This document shows, piece after piece, positions 1 through 7,814 of a DNA stretch of 64,000 nucleotides (its first letter is position 1; each line of letters starts with the position of its first letter). The DNA comes from CAMAVH01 sp046297835 (GTDB lineage: Bacteria; Pseudomonadota; Alphaproteobacteria; SMXQ01). The DNA is taken from positions 186,001 through 250,000 of the forward strand of contig JBKBHI010000002.1 in the NCBI GenBank assembly GCA_046297835.1. Reading direction: 5' to 3'. Made by a program: the position numbers and the translations under genes. The notes under the pieces were generated by a model that worked only from the letters and a program-made list of their open reading frames with translations, was not told the DNA's origin and made no database searches.

Positions 1-485
1 TGGGATTCGCCGACCTGCGCATCGGCGACGCCGAGCGCCTGCGCATGGTCAATCCGCGCTACACCGGCCTCGACCAGAACAACCTGCCTTACGAAGTGAC
101 CGCCGAGGCCGCCAACCAGGACTCGCCCAAGGCCGATGACATCGGCCTGGAGAAGCCGAAAGCCGACATGGTCCTGTCTGACGGCACCTGGATCGCGATC
201 GAAGCGCCGCTCGGCAGTTACGGGCAGAAGTCGCAGATGCTCGACCTCTCGGGCGGCGTCAATCTGTTCCACGATTCGGGCTACGAATTCACCAGTCCGA
301 CGGCGCGCATCGATCTCGAGAAGGGCATCGCCGAAGGCAAGGAGCGCATCGTCGGCCACGGCCCGTTCGGCGAGGCCGAAGGCGAGGGCTTCCAACTGCT
401 CGACAAAGGCAAGACGATCGTCTTCACCGGCAAATCGAAGCTGCTGCTCTATCCCGAAGGCGAAAGCGCGGGGCAGAAGCCGTGA
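1..485 (+). CDS. lptC: LPS export periplasmic protein LptC (5' end outside window)
   Basis: This is the C-terminal part of LptC, the single-pass inner-membrane protein that passes lipopolysaccharide from the LptBFG extractor to LptA. The frame is open from base 3, and about 160 residues are visible. They show the beta-jellyroll pattern of the family: a strand around LSDGTWIAIEAP, then alternating strands through GGVNLFHDSGYEFTSPTARIDL, and a C-terminal strand IVFTGKSKLLLYP. The stop overlaps the lptA start by 4 nt (GTGA), so the two are probably translationally coupled. The identity rests on fold pattern and on the lptC-lptA-lptB order; the N-terminal membrane anchor lies upstream of base 1. 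Confidence 0.88.
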   Translation, partial: GFADLRIGDAERLRMVNPRYTGLDQNNLPYEVTAEAANQDSPKADDIGLEKPKADMVLSDGTWIAIEAPLGSYGQKSQMLDLSGGVNLFHDSGYEFTSPTARIDLEKGIAEGKERIVGHGPFGEAEGEGFQLLDKGKTIVFTGKSKLLLYPEGESAGQKP

Positions 486-1423
486 AGCGCCTGTTCGCCG
501 CCGGTTTCGCGCTCGTCATGGCGATGGCCGCGCCAGACGCCGTGGCCCAAGGCCTCGGCTTCGGCGGCGACGACGTGCCGCTCGAGGTCTACGCCGACAA
601 CGGCATCGAATGGCGTCAGAACGACAGCACCTATGTCGCGCGCGGCAACGCCAGGGCGATCAAGGGCACCACGACGGTCTATGCCGACGTTCTGACCGCG
701 CATTACCGCAATGCCGCCGGCTCGACCGCGGCCGGGGCCGCCGGCGGCGGCTCGGAAGTGTGGAAGGTCGAGGCCATCGGCAACGTGCGGATCGTCTCGA
801 CGCAAGAGACCGCTTACGGCGAAAAGGCCGTCTATACCATCGACGACGGCGCGCTGATCATGACCGGCGGCAATCTCAAGCTGGTCACGCCGCGCGAGAC
901 CATCACCGCGCGCGACCGTCTGGAATATTGGGACAAGCAGGATCTCGCGGTGGCGCGCGGCGACGCCCTCGCCATCACCGAGGAGGGCCGGCGCATCCGC
1001 GCCGACACGCTCAACGCCAAATTCAAGCCCGCCCAAAACCGGCAAGCGGGCTCCAAACCGGCGGCGCAGCCGCAGCCCACGCGCGTCGCCGCCGGCGCGA
1101 ACGCCAATCGTCAGCCGCGCGGCGATTCGCGGCTCGACCGCATGGACGCCATCGGCAACGTCGTCATCACCACACCCGACGAAGTGGCGCGCGGCGAGCG
1201 CGGCGTCTATTTCGAGGATTCGGGTATCGCCACGCTGACCGGCTCGGTTAAAATCACGCGCGGCCAGAACCAGCTCAACGGAGACGCGGCGGAAGTGAAT
1301 TTGCGCACGGGAATCAGCCGGATGATCAATCGCCCGGGCAACGCCGGCCCGGTGCGCGCCCTGCTGGTGCCCGAAAAGCGCGACGACGAGACGCCCGCCA
1401 GCCCGCCGGCAGGGTCGCGCTGA
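482..1423 (+). CDS. lptA: LPS transport periplasmic protein LptA (OstA-like)
   Basis: LptA forms the periplasmic beta-jellyroll bridge that carries LPS to the outer-membrane LptDE complex. The 313-aa protein starts at GTG 482, inside the end of lptC. It has a cleavable-looking signal (KRLFAAGFALVMAMAAPDAVAQ). Repeating OstA strands follow: YADNGIEWRQNDSTYVARGN near residue 36, then AIGNVRI, AIGNVVITTPDE and LTGSVKITRGQNQLNGD towards the C terminus. It is clearly longer than the roughly 185-aa enterobacterial protein, mainly through a Pro/Ala/Gln-rich linker around residues 185-215. Its stop overlaps lptB by 1 nt (tgATGg). Function is inferred from family and operon. Confidence 0.9.
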   Translation: MKRLFAAGFALVMAMAAPDAVAQGLGFGGDDVPLEVYADNGIEWRQNDSTYVARGNARAIKGTTTVYADVLTAHYRNAAGSTAAGAAGGGSEVWKVEAIGNVRIVSTQETAYGEKAVYTIDDGALIMTGGNLKLVTPRETITARDRLEYWDKQDLAVARGDALAITEEGRRIRADTLNAKFKPAQNRQAGSKPAAQPQPTRVAAGANANRQPRGDSRLDRMDAIGNVVITTPDEVARGERGVYFEDSGIATLTGSVKITRGQNQLNGDAAEVNLRTGISRMINRPGNAGPVRALLVPEKRDDETPASPPAGSR

Positions 1424-2220
1424 TGGCCGCGCCCACTTCCTTGCGCGCCGCGCCCGAGGCGGACGCCGGCCGCTCCGGCCCGCAGCTGGTGCGCGACAAC
1501 ACCGGCCTCGCCGCCCACAATCTCGGCAAGCATTTCAAGAAGCGCCCGGTGCTGCGCGATGTCTCGATGCACGTGCAGCGCGGCGAGGTCGTCGGCCTCC
1601 TCGGCCCCAACGGCGCCGGCAAGACGACCTGCTTCTACATCATGACCGGGCTCATCCCGGCCGAATACGGCACCATCACGCTCGACGGCGTCGACGTCAC
1701 CGACCTGCCGATGTATCGCCGCGCCCGTATGGGTATCGGCTATCTGCCGCAGGAAGCCTCGATCTTCCGCGGCATGAGCGTCGCCAACAACATCCGCGCC
1801 GTGCTGGAGGCCGTCGAGCACGACGCCGACAAGCGCGAGGCCGAGCTCGAAGAGCTGCTCGCCGAATTCTCGATCAGCCATCTGGCGCGCACGCCGGCGC
1901 TGGCCCTCTCCGGCGGCGAGCGCCGCCGCGTCGAGATCGCCCGCGCGCTCGCTTCGCGGCCGCAGTTCATGCTGCTCGACGAGCCGCTCGCCGGCATCGA
2001 TCCCATCGCCATCGGCGACATCCGCGATCTGGTGCTGCATCTGAAGGATCGCGGCATCGGCGTGCTGATCACCGACCACAACGTCCGCGAGACCCTCGAC
2101 ATCGTCGACCGCGCCTACATCCTGCACGACGGGCGCGTGCTGATGGAGGGCGCACCCTCGGAGATCGTGGCGCACGAGGACGTGCGCCGGGTCTATCTCG
2201 GGGAACGGTTCAGCCTTTAA
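1423..2220 (+). CDS. lptB: LPS export ABC transporter ATPase LptB
   Basis: LptB is the cytoplasmic ATPase that powers LPS extraction by LptFG. The 265-aa protein has a complete ABC cassette: Walker A GPNGAGKTT at 61-69, Q-loop near Q110 (YLPQEASIF), signature LSGGE at 162-166, Walker B FMLLDEP at 182-188 and switch His219 (ITDHN). The sequence MTGLIPAEYGTI and the C-terminal VYLGERFSL are typical of LptB. A roughly 28-residue N-terminal extension rich in Ala/Pro precedes the cassette, so an internal start cannot be excluded. It lies between lptA and rpoN, the usual order in proteobacteria. Confidence 0.95.
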   Translation: MAAPTSLRAAPEADAGRSGPQLVRDNTGLAAHNLGKHFKKRPVLRDVSMHVQRGEVVGLLGPNGAGKTTCFYIMTGLIPAEYGTITLDGVDVTDLPMYRRARMGIGYLPQEASIFRGMSVANNIRAVLEAVEHDADKREAELEELLAEFSISHLARTPALALSGGERRRVEIARALASRPQFMLLDEPLAGIDPIAIGDIRDLVLHLKDRGIGVLITDHNVRETLDIVDRAYILHDGRVLMEGAPSEIVAHEDVRRVYLGERFSL

Positions 2221-2229
2221 GGGGCCATC

Positions 2230-3759
2230 ATGGCGATCGGCCCGAAACTCACGCTGCGCCAGACGACTTCGCTCGTCATGACGCCCCAGCTGCAGCAGGC
2301 GATCAAGCTGCTGCAGCTCTCCAACCTCGAATTGTCGGCTTACGTCGAGCAGGAGCTCGAGCAGAACCCGCTGCTCGAACGCGAGGATTCCGAGCGCGAG
2401 GAAGTCGCGCGCGCGGCCGACGGCGACAGCGAGATGAAGGCCGGCGTCGGCGAGGAGCCGGGCGAGCTGCGCGACACCGCCGACATGGCCGGCAACGAGT
2501 CGATGCCGAGCGAAGGGGAGAGCCCGCTCGACACTGATTTCGGCAACGTCTGGAACGAGGACGGCGCGGCGGGAGATCCGGAGGCCTTCGCCAATTGGAG
2601 CGGCGGCTCGGGCAAGGGCGGCGGCGATTTCGACGAGGGCGAATACAACCTCGAACACACGCTGTCGAAGGACGTCAGCCTGCGCGACCACCTGCTGGCG
2701 CAGATCAATATCGAGCTCGACGATCCGGCCGATCGCCTGATCGGCCTCGACCTGATCGAGATGCTCGACGAATCCGGCTATCTCGCCGGCGAGCTCTCCG
2801 AGCTGGCCGACCGGCTCGGCTGCGAGATCGCGCTGGTCGAGCGCACCTTGACGAAATTGCAGACGTTCGATCCGCCGGGCGTGTTCGCCCGCTCGCTCGC
2901 CGAATGCCTGGCGATCCAGCTGCGCGAGCGCAACCGGCTCGATCCGGCGATCCAGGCGCTGCTCGACAATCTCGATCTGCTGGCCAAGCGCGATCTGCCG
3001 GCGCTGCGCAAAATCTGCAACGTCGACCAGGAGGACCTGGCGCAGATGATCGAGGAGATTCGCGCGCTCGATCCCAAGCCCGGCCTCGCCTTCGACGCCC
3101 AGGTGGCGCAGCCGGTGACGCCCGACGTGCTGGTCAAGCCCCACCCCAAGGGCGGCTGGCAAGTCGAGCTCAACGCCGAAACGCTGCCGCGCGTGCTGGT
3201 CAACCAGACCTACTATGCCAAAGTGACGAAGGACGTCCGTTCCAAGCAGGACAAGGACTACATCGCCGACCGGCTGCAATCGGCCAACTGGCTGGTGCGC
3301 TCGCTGCACCAGCGCGCCACCACGATTCTGAAGGTGGCGAGCGAGATCGTCCGCCGCCAGGACGGCTTCTTCCAGCACGGCGTGCGGCATCTGAAGCCGC
3401 TGACGCTGCGCGACATCGCCGCCGTCATCGACATGCACGAGAGCACGGTGAGCCGCGTCACCACCAACAAATATCTGGCGACGCCGCGCGGCATCTACGA
3501 GATGAAGTATTTCTTCACCTCGGCTATCGCCTCTTCGGTCGGCGGCGCCGACGCCCATTCGGCCGAGGCCGTGCGCTTCCGCATCAAGGCGCTGATCGAC
3601 GGGGAGAAGCCGGCCGAGGTGCTGTCCGACGACCGCATCGTCGAGATTTTGAAGGGCGACGGCATCGACATCGCCCGGCGCACCGTGGCGAAGTATCGCG
3701 AGGCCATGCGGATCCCCTCGTCGGTCCAGCGCCGGCGCGAAAAAATGTCGTCTTTATAG
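2230..3759 (+). CDS. rpoN: RNA polymerase sigma-54 factor RpoN
   Basis: RpoN directs core polymerase to -24/-12 promoters that need AAA+ activators. All regions are present in 509 aa: the Gln/Leu-rich region I near residues 7-35 (LRQTTSLVMTPQLQQAIKLL), an acidic region II around 50-130, the core- and DNA-binding region with the helix-turn-helix LRDIAAVIDMHESTVSRVTTN, and the diagnostic RpoN box ARRTVAKYRE at 482-491. It begins 9 nt after lptB, so it is probably in the same operon. The downstream hpf and ptsN genes are its classical partners. Targets cannot be read from this window. Confidence 0.96.
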   Translation: MAIGPKLTLRQTTSLVMTPQLQQAIKLLQLSNLELSAYVEQELEQNPLLEREDSEREEVARAADGDSEMKAGVGEEPGELRDTADMAGNESMPSEGESPLDTDFGNVWNEDGAAGDPEAFANWSGGSGKGGGDFDEGEYNLEHTLSKDVSLRDHLLAQINIELDDPADRLIGLDLIEMLDESGYLAGELSELADRLGCEIALVERTLTKLQTFDPPGVFARSLAECLAIQLRERNRLDPAIQALLDNLDLLAKRDLPALRKICNVDQEDLAQMIEEIRALDPKPGLAFDAQVAQPVTPDVLVKPHPKGGWQVELNAETLPRVLVNQTYYAKVTKDVRSKQDKDYIADRLQSANWLVRSLHQRATTILKVASEIVRRQDGFFQHGVRHLKPLTLRDIAAVIDMHESTVSRVTTNKYLATPRGIYEMKYFFTSAIASSVGGADAHSAEAVRFRIKALIDGEKPAEVLSDDRIVEILKGDGIDIARRTVAKYREAMRIPSSVQRRREKMSSL

Positions 3760-3919
3760 ATAGTTAGCTGCGTTCTCGGAACGCCGGAAACCGCTTATCG
3801 TTGACTTGAATGAGGGGCGGTTTTATGGTGCCTTCGACCTTAGACATCCCCTCCATTTCCGCCCCAGCATGAACCGGCGGAAACGCTCACAGTCAGTTCG
3901 GACTTTCATCGCGGGGACC

Positions 3920-4249
3920 ATGCAAATCTCAGTTTCGGGCAAACAGATCGACATCGGCGACGCGTTGCGCGCCCATGTCGAAGAGCACTTGGCCACCTCC
4001 GTCGAGAAATATTTCGACAAAGCGATCGACGGCAACGTGGTCTTTTCGCGTGAAGCCCACCTCTTCCGCGCCGACGTGCTGGTGCATGTCGGACGCGATA
4101 TCCAGTTCCAAGGCCATGGCGAAGCGGACGCCCCCTATGCCGCTTTCGACCTCGCTTTGGAACGTACCGCCAAGCAGCTGCGCCGTCATAAGCGCAAGCT
4201 GCGCGACCACCATCGCGCCGCCGGCGCGAAGGAAGTGGCGGAAGATTAA
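3920..4249 (+). CDS. hpf: Ribosome hibernation-promoting factor, short form (HPF/YfiA)
   Basis: The 109-aa protein belongs to the HPF/RaiA family, which binds the 30S decoding region and inactivates ribosomes in stationary phase. The ATG at 3920 is preferred because it follows GCGGGGA and begins the family start MQISVSGKQIDIGDAL; a longer reading from 3806 adds 38 residues with no family character. Typical features are VVFSREAHLFRADVLVHVGRDIQFQGHGEA and a basic C-terminal helix (AKQLRRHKRKLRDHH). It lacks the extra C-terminal dimerisation domain of long HPF, which many alphaproteobacteria carry. It sits between rpoN and ptsN. Confidence 0.9.
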   Translation: MQISVSGKQIDIGDALRAHVEEHLATSVEKYFDKAIDGNVVFSREAHLFRADVLVHVGRDIQFQGHGEADAPYAAFDLALERTAKQLRRHKRKLRDHHRAAGAKEVAED

Positions 4250-4267
4250 CGAACGCCAGGGGCGGGC

Positions 4268-4732
4268 ATGGAGATCGTCGATTTGATTACCCCGAAAAGC
4301 GTGATCGCCAACCTGCGCGTCACGAGCAAGAAGCAGGCGCTGCAAGAACTCGCCCGCTTCGCCGCCGGCCTCACCGGCGAACAGGAACGCGCGATCTTCG
4401 ACGTGCTGCTGGAGCGCGAGCGCCTCGGCACCACCGGCGTCGGCGCCGGCGTCGCCATACCGCACGGCAAGCTCGCCGGCTTGAAGCGGCTGCATGGCGT
4501 GTTCGCGCGGCTGGAAACGCCGATCGACTTCGAATCGGTCGACGAGCAGCCTGTGGACCTGATCTTCCTGCTGCTGGCCCCCGAATCGGCCGGCGCCGAT
4601 CATCTCAAGGCGCTGGCCCGCGTCTCGCGCCTGCTGCGCGATCGCGACATGTGCGAGAAGCTCCGCGGCTCCGACACCGTGGACGCGATCTACGCCCTGC
4701 TGACCGACACGTCGACGAGCCACGCCGCCTGA
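4268..4732 (+). CDS. ptsN: PTS IIA-like nitrogen regulatory protein EIIA-Ntr
   Basis: EIIA-Ntr is the final phosphoacceptor of the nitrogen-type PTS and works by protein-protein regulation rather than sugar uptake. The 154-aa protein has the family pattern ERERLGTTGVGAGVAIPHGKL, with phosphorylatable His66, and the later segment VDLIFLLLAPESAGADHLKALARVSRLLRD. It starts 18 nt after hpf. It ends just before a strong intrinsic terminator, closing the lptC-to-ptsN run. Its likely phosphodonor HPr lies at 35084-35407 in this window; no EI gene (ptsP) is visible. Confidence 0.95.
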   Translation: MEIVDLITPKSVIANLRVTSKKQALQELARFAAGLTGEQERAIFDVLLERERLGTTGVGAGVAIPHGKLAGLKRLHGVFARLETPIDFESVDEQPVDLIFLLLAPESAGADHLKALARVSRLLRDRDMCEKLRGSDTVDAIYALLTDTSTSHAA

Positions 4733-4756
4733 AAGGCGGATTGAGCTGGACATGAC

Positions 4757-4792
4757 ACGGGCGCGTCTATCGGACGCGCCCGTTGCGTTTTG
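4757..4792 (+). terminator. Intrinsic terminator after ptsN
   Basis: A perfect 11-bp inverted repeat (ACGGGCGCGTC / GACGCGCCCGT) with a 5-nt loop spans 4757-4783 and is followed by TTGCGTTTTG. It closes the plus-strand lpt-rpoN-hpf-ptsN cluster 25 nt after the ptsN stop. Confidence 0.85.
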
Positions 4793-4852
4793 AATAGGCG
4801 ATATCGCGCAGCGGCGCGGAAAGCGCGCCCGCTGAACGCGCCGTCTGCCGCG

Positions 4853-5071
4853 TCAGTGGACGCTGACGGGCGCGAGATCGTGCTGGCGGATCGCCGCCAT
4901 GGCGATGTCGCGGTCGGCGAGAATGGCGATTTCGGTGCCGTCGGCCGCGTAGACGCCGAAGACGCTGGCGCCCTCGACCTTGACGGGCTTCACATAGGCC
5001 ACTTCCTGCAGCCCGAGCGACGCGAGATCGCGGTCCGACATGATCGGCGAGGTATGGGTCGCGGTGTTCAT
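4853..5071 (-). CDS. DUF1150 family small protein
   Basis: The 72-aa protein matches the DUF1150 family found beside small heat-shock genes in alphaproteobacteria: RDLASLGLQEVAYVKPV, then GVYAADGTEIAILADRDIAMAAIRQHDL. The start at 5071 is supported by a consensus AGGAGG 6 nt upstream of the ATG. A longer reading from 5146 has no such site. It lies 123 nt downstream of the Hsp20 gene on the same strand and may be co-transcribed with it. It has no signal peptide or membrane segment. Function is unknown. Confidence 0.8.
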   Translation of the reverse strand: MNTATHTSPIMSDRDLASLGLQEVAYVKPVKVEGASVFGVYAADGTEIAILADRDIAMAAIRQHDLAPVSVH

Positions 5072-5194
5072 CACTGCCTCCTTCCTGGATGCCTCTGCAG
5101 GATACGCTGCATTGCTTAAGCGGCCCTTAAAGCGGCATCTGGCCATAAGTAGAACGGTTTACGGCCGGTTTGGTTCATCGCCGGGAACTCCCGG

Positions 5195-5671
5195 CTAGCC
5201 CTTGCTGCGGGTTTCGACCGGGACGGCGCCATGATCGGCTGCGCCGTTGCGGCCGCGGCTTTCGCCGGCCTTGATCTCCACGCTGCGCGAGCGGACCTCG
5301 ACCTCAGGGCGCAGCAGATCGATGCTGAGCAGGCCGTTGGCGAGGGACGCGCCGGTCACTTCGATGCCTTCGGCGAGCACGAAGCGGCGCTGGAACTGGC
5401 GCGCGGCGATGCCGCGGTGGAGATAGACGCGCGAATCGTCGTCGACCTGCTTGCCGCGCACGACAAGCTCGTTGTCCTCGATGCCGACGGCGAGCTCGTC
5501 GAGCGTGAAGCCGGCCACCGCCAAGGTGATGCGCAGGCGGTTTTCGCCGGTCTGCTCGACGTTGTAGGGCGGATAGCCGTCGGTGGCGCTGCGCGACACG
5601 CGATCGAGCACGCGCTCGAAATGGTCGAACCCGAGAACCAGGGGGCTGTTGAACAGAGAGAGGCGGGACAT
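5195..5671 (-). CDS. Small heat-shock protein, Hsp20/IbpA family
   Basis: A 158-aa ATP-independent holdase that keeps unfolded proteins refoldable. The alpha-crystallin domain covers about residues 35-130: PYNVEQTGENRLRITLAVAGF, then LVVRGKQ, YLHRGIAARQFQRRFVLAEGIEV and the hallmark ASLANGLLSIDL near residue 115. The start is the ATG at 5671, behind GAGGAG; the ribosome-binding site lies in a hairpin that fits a ROSE thermometer. An upstream sigma-32-like promoter is also present. The C-terminal tail is rich in Arg/Gly/Ala. DUF1150 follows on the same strand. Confidence 0.93.
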   Translation of the reverse strand: MSRLSLFNSPLVLGFDHFERVLDRVSRSATDGYPPYNVEQTGENRLRITLAVAGFTLDELAVGIEDNELVVRGKQVDDDSRVYLHRGIAARQFQRRFVLAEGIEVTGASLANGLLSIDLLRPEVEVRSRSVEIKAGESRGRNGAADHGAVPVETRSKG

Positions 5672-5674
5672 CGG

Positions 5675-5760
5675 CGACTCCTCACATGAGCGAGATCGAA
5701 TTTTGGACCCGGGGCGACCCTCGCGCGTCTTTCCGACGCCGCGAGGCTGGCCCTTCGGCC
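5675..5760 (-). promoter_or_regulatory. Candidate ROSE-type RNA thermometer in the hsp20 leader
   Basis: Reading the minus strand, the last 24 nt before the spacer (5698 to 5675) fold as CGA(U)CUC(G)CUC-AUGU-GAG-GAG-UCG, nine pairs with two single-base bulges. The Shine-Dalgarno GAGGAG is completely paired. The left arm contains UCGCU, which fits the U(U/C)GCU box known from ROSE elements of rhizobial heat-shock genes. Upstream lie a longer hairpin (5746-5719, CCUCGC-G-GCGUC with loop GGAAA) and a small GGCC hairpin (5760-5749), as in multi-stem ROSE leaders. Structure was folded by eye only. Confidence 0.7.
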
Positions 5761-5788
5761 GGACGGCCCGTTTCTCGGCGCCGTCGAT

Positions 5789-5821
5789 CCAATATTTAGG
5801 GAGCCGCGCCGGCGAAACAAG
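5789..5821 (-). promoter_or_regulatory. Sigma-32-like promoter for hsp20
   Basis: On the minus strand CTTG (5821-5818) is followed after exactly 17 nt by CCTAAATATTGG (5800-5789). This matches the alphaproteobacterial RpoH consensus CTTG-N17/18-CYTATNT with one mismatch in the -10. Transcription would start near 5780, giving a leader of about 110 nt that contains the thermometer hairpins. Confidence 0.6.
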
Positions 5822-5936
5822 GTCCGCAAAACCGCCCTTACGCCCTGTCACCAGGGGGAAACCACTCTGCCCCGGCGCACAGCGATGGCCTATGGCTGCA
5901 TACGTCCGCTGCGGTCCCGCGGACGCCGACCGCTAA

Positions 5937-6815
5937 TTAGCTTCGCGGGGCCGCGACCTTCGCCAAGCCCTCGTTCAGCGGCGTGTAGCGGAAATCGGGG
6001 AAGGCGGCGCGCGTGCCGGCCGGATCGAACGGACGATAGCCGTTGTGCGGCATGGCCCCGACGCGCGGCGTGCCGCGCACGACGCTCTTGCTCCCCGCGA
6101 GCGCCACGACACGTTCGGCGATGGCGCGGAAGCTGTGGACCTCGCCGGTCGCGATGTTGAGCGTGCCCGCGCTGCGATGCGCCAGCACGCGGAAGATCAG
6201 CTCGGCCACGTCGTCGATCAGCACGTGGTCGCGGCGCTCCTCGCCTTCGCCGAACAAAACGATCTCCTCGCCCTTGGCGGCGAGGCGGCGGAAACGGTTA
6301 GGGCCGTAACCGTTGTGCGGATCGGCCAGGCCGTACAGCAGGCTCGGCCGCACCACCGCGAGCGGCGCTTTGACCACGGCCTTGAGCATCACTTCGCGCG
6401 CCAGATGCATGACGCCATGCAACGAGCCCGGCTCGGCGCAAGACGCCTCGCTCAACGGCGCAGCCGAATCCTTATAAACCGCGTCGGAGCTGACATAGAC
6501 GACGTGCGCGACAGGCGCGCGCGACAGCGCGTCGCACACCGCCTGCATCATGCGGACATTCTCGAGCAGCATCGCGCCGTCCTTGCACGGCGCTTTGGCC
6601 GAGACGACGAGCAGCGCGTCTTCGGGCCGCAGCAGGCCGGCGAGCTTGCCGGCCGCGCCCTCGGCCAGCAGGTCGCAGTCGCCGCGCCCCAGCGGCAGGG
6701 TCGCCACGCCGCGCGCGGCCAGCAGATCGGCGGACGCTTTGCCGACGAAGCCTTGCGCGCCAAGGATGACGACGCGCGCGGGCGCGACGGGCGAGAGATG
6801 AGAATGCTGCAGCAT
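5937..6815 (-). CDS. NAD-dependent epimerase/dehydratase-like protein with altered active site
   Basis: An extended short-chain dehydrogenase fold of about 292 aa. The Rossmann motif is VVILGAQGFVG near residues 15-25, followed by a mid segment VYVSSDAVY and the nucleotide-sugar-epimerase-like PSLLYG and HVLIDDVAELIFRVL. The usual YxxxK catalytic pair is replaced: the aligned segment reads HGVMHLARE, where relatives have YGxxK. It may therefore bind a nucleotide sugar or NAD without classical epimerase chemistry. The start at 6815 (MLQHSHL) is chosen over 6866, since the extra residues show no family similarity. It lies downstream of a tRNA gene and terminator and is not obviously in an operon. 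Confidence 0.75.
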   Translation of the reverse strand: MLQHSHLSPVAPARVVILGAQGFVGKASADLLAARGVATLPLGRGDCDLLAEGAAGKLAGLLRPEDALLVVSAKAPCKDGAMLLENVRMMQAVCDALSRAPVAHVVYVSSDAVYKDSAAPLSEASCAEPGSLHGVMHLAREVMLKAVVKAPLAVVRPSLLYGLADPHNGYGPNRFRRLAAKGEEIVLFGEGEERRDHVLIDDVAELIFRVLAHRSAGTLNIATGEVHSFRAIAERVVALAGSKSVVRGTPRVGAMPHNGYRPFDPAGTRAAFPDFRYTPLNEGLAKVAAPRS

Positions 6816-6862
6816 GACGCCTCGAACCGATGATGATGGCCGCCAATGTAATCGGCGCCACG

Positions 6863-6911
6863 CCAAAACGAAAAGGGCGCCAAAACGAAAAGGGCGCCAA
6901 AACGAAAAGGC
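6863..6911. repeat. 17-nt tandem repeat, about 2.8 copies
   Basis: The unit CCAAAACGAAAAGGGCG occurs at 6863-6879 and 6880-6896, and in part from 6897. The last copy merges into the A-rich arm flanking the tRNA terminator hairpin, so the array looks like a repeated terminator tail. Confidence 0.85.
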
Positions 6912-6932
6912 CCGGTCGCGCGCGACCGGGCC
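6901..6932 (-). terminator. Intrinsic terminator after tRNA-Ala
   Basis: A perfect 12-bp palindromic stem (GGCCCGGTCGCG / CGCGACCGGGCC, 6909-6932) is followed on the minus strand by TTTTCGTTTT. It lies 8 nt beyond the encoded CCA end. Confidence 0.85.
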
Positions 6933-6940
6933 TCATCGTT

Positions 6941-7016
<76 letters not shown>

Positions 7017-7121
7017 GAAACCGGGTGCGCCGCGCGTTGTTTTCGTTTCGCCGGATGGGATCGGCGGGCGGCGGCGCGATGGGCGGTGAACATAGAGGGC
7101 CGGCCGGAGCCGGTCCAGCGG

Positions 7122-7146
7122 AAAAAAAGGCCCGCCGAACCTTCGG
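7122..7146 (-). terminator. Possible terminator after the FYDLN gene
   Basis: On the minus strand a short hairpin (CCGA-AGGT-TCGG, 7146-7135) precedes CGGGCC and a run of seven T (7128-7122). The stem is short, so this is tentative. Confidence 0.35.
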
Positions 7147-7194
7147 AAAACCCTGGCCAGCCAACGGCTTGTGCGCCGGCTGGACGGTCGCGGC

Positions 7195-7548
7195 TTAGCG
7201 GTCGCCCTCGTCGTCGACCTTCTCGATGACCTCGGCCACGTCGTCGTCGTCCTCGCCGAGCTCGGAGGTGTCCTCGATGACGCCCTCTTCCTCCTCGTCG
7301 TCCGTGTCGTCGTCATCGACGATATCGTCCGGCAGATCGGCCTCGTCCGGATCGACCACGGCGGCGACCTTCTTCGGCTTCGCCGGCTTGTCCTCGACCA
7401 CCGCTTTGGCGCGCCGCGGCTTGAGCGCGGCCTGCACGTCGAACACGGTCCCGCACTTGGGACACAGGATGGGATCGCGGTTGAGGTCGTAGAACTTGGC
7501 GCCGCAACTGCCGCAGACGCGCTTCACGCCCAACTCAGGCTTCACCAT
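7195..7548 (-). CDS. FYDLN acid family protein (TIGR02300)
   Basis: A 117-aa protein with an N-terminal zinc ribbon (C12, C15, C29, C32) that includes the family signature KFYDLNRDPILCPKCG. A Lys/Pro-rich middle and a strongly acidic C terminus (runs of D and E from about residue 75) follow. The start at 7548 (MVKPELGVKRVCGSCG) matches the family; upstream in-frame codons do not. The family is largely restricted to alphaproteobacteria and has no known function; the ribbon plus acidic tail suggests nucleic-acid or protein binding, which is inference. It is transcribed away from aroA. Confidence 0.9.
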   Translation of the reverse strand: MVKPELGVKRVCGSCGAKFYDLNRDPILCPKCGTVFDVQAALKPRRAKAVVEDKPAKPKKVAAVVDPDEADLPDDIVDDDDTDDEEEEGVIEDTSELGEDDDDVAEVIEKVDDEGDR

Positions 7549-7814
7549 GCGATCGATCTCCACCGTCCGATTGTCACCGCCCGCAGAACGCGCGAAACGG
7601 CCGTAAGCCTTACAAATTGCCGCGCTCGCCCGTGGGCTGGCGGCAGCGGTGCCGTTTGCCATGATCGCCAGCCCCTGTCAAAAGTAATTTTCCGAAGCTT
7701 GGCGGGCTGTGCGATAACGCCCCCGGTTTCGATTTGGCCGGCGTCTTGCCCAGCCGGCCGCCGCCGGTTCCGCGCCGGATTCGAGATGCGCCGGATTTGA
7801 TAGAAGAGCGACCC

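Noticed and set aside
1207..3558. 783-codon open frame on the minus strand opposite lptB-rpoN
   Set aside because: It is antisense to two well-identified genes. Its translation is Arg/Asp/Ala/Gln-rich low-complexity text without family motifs, as expected for a shadow frame in GC-rich DNA.
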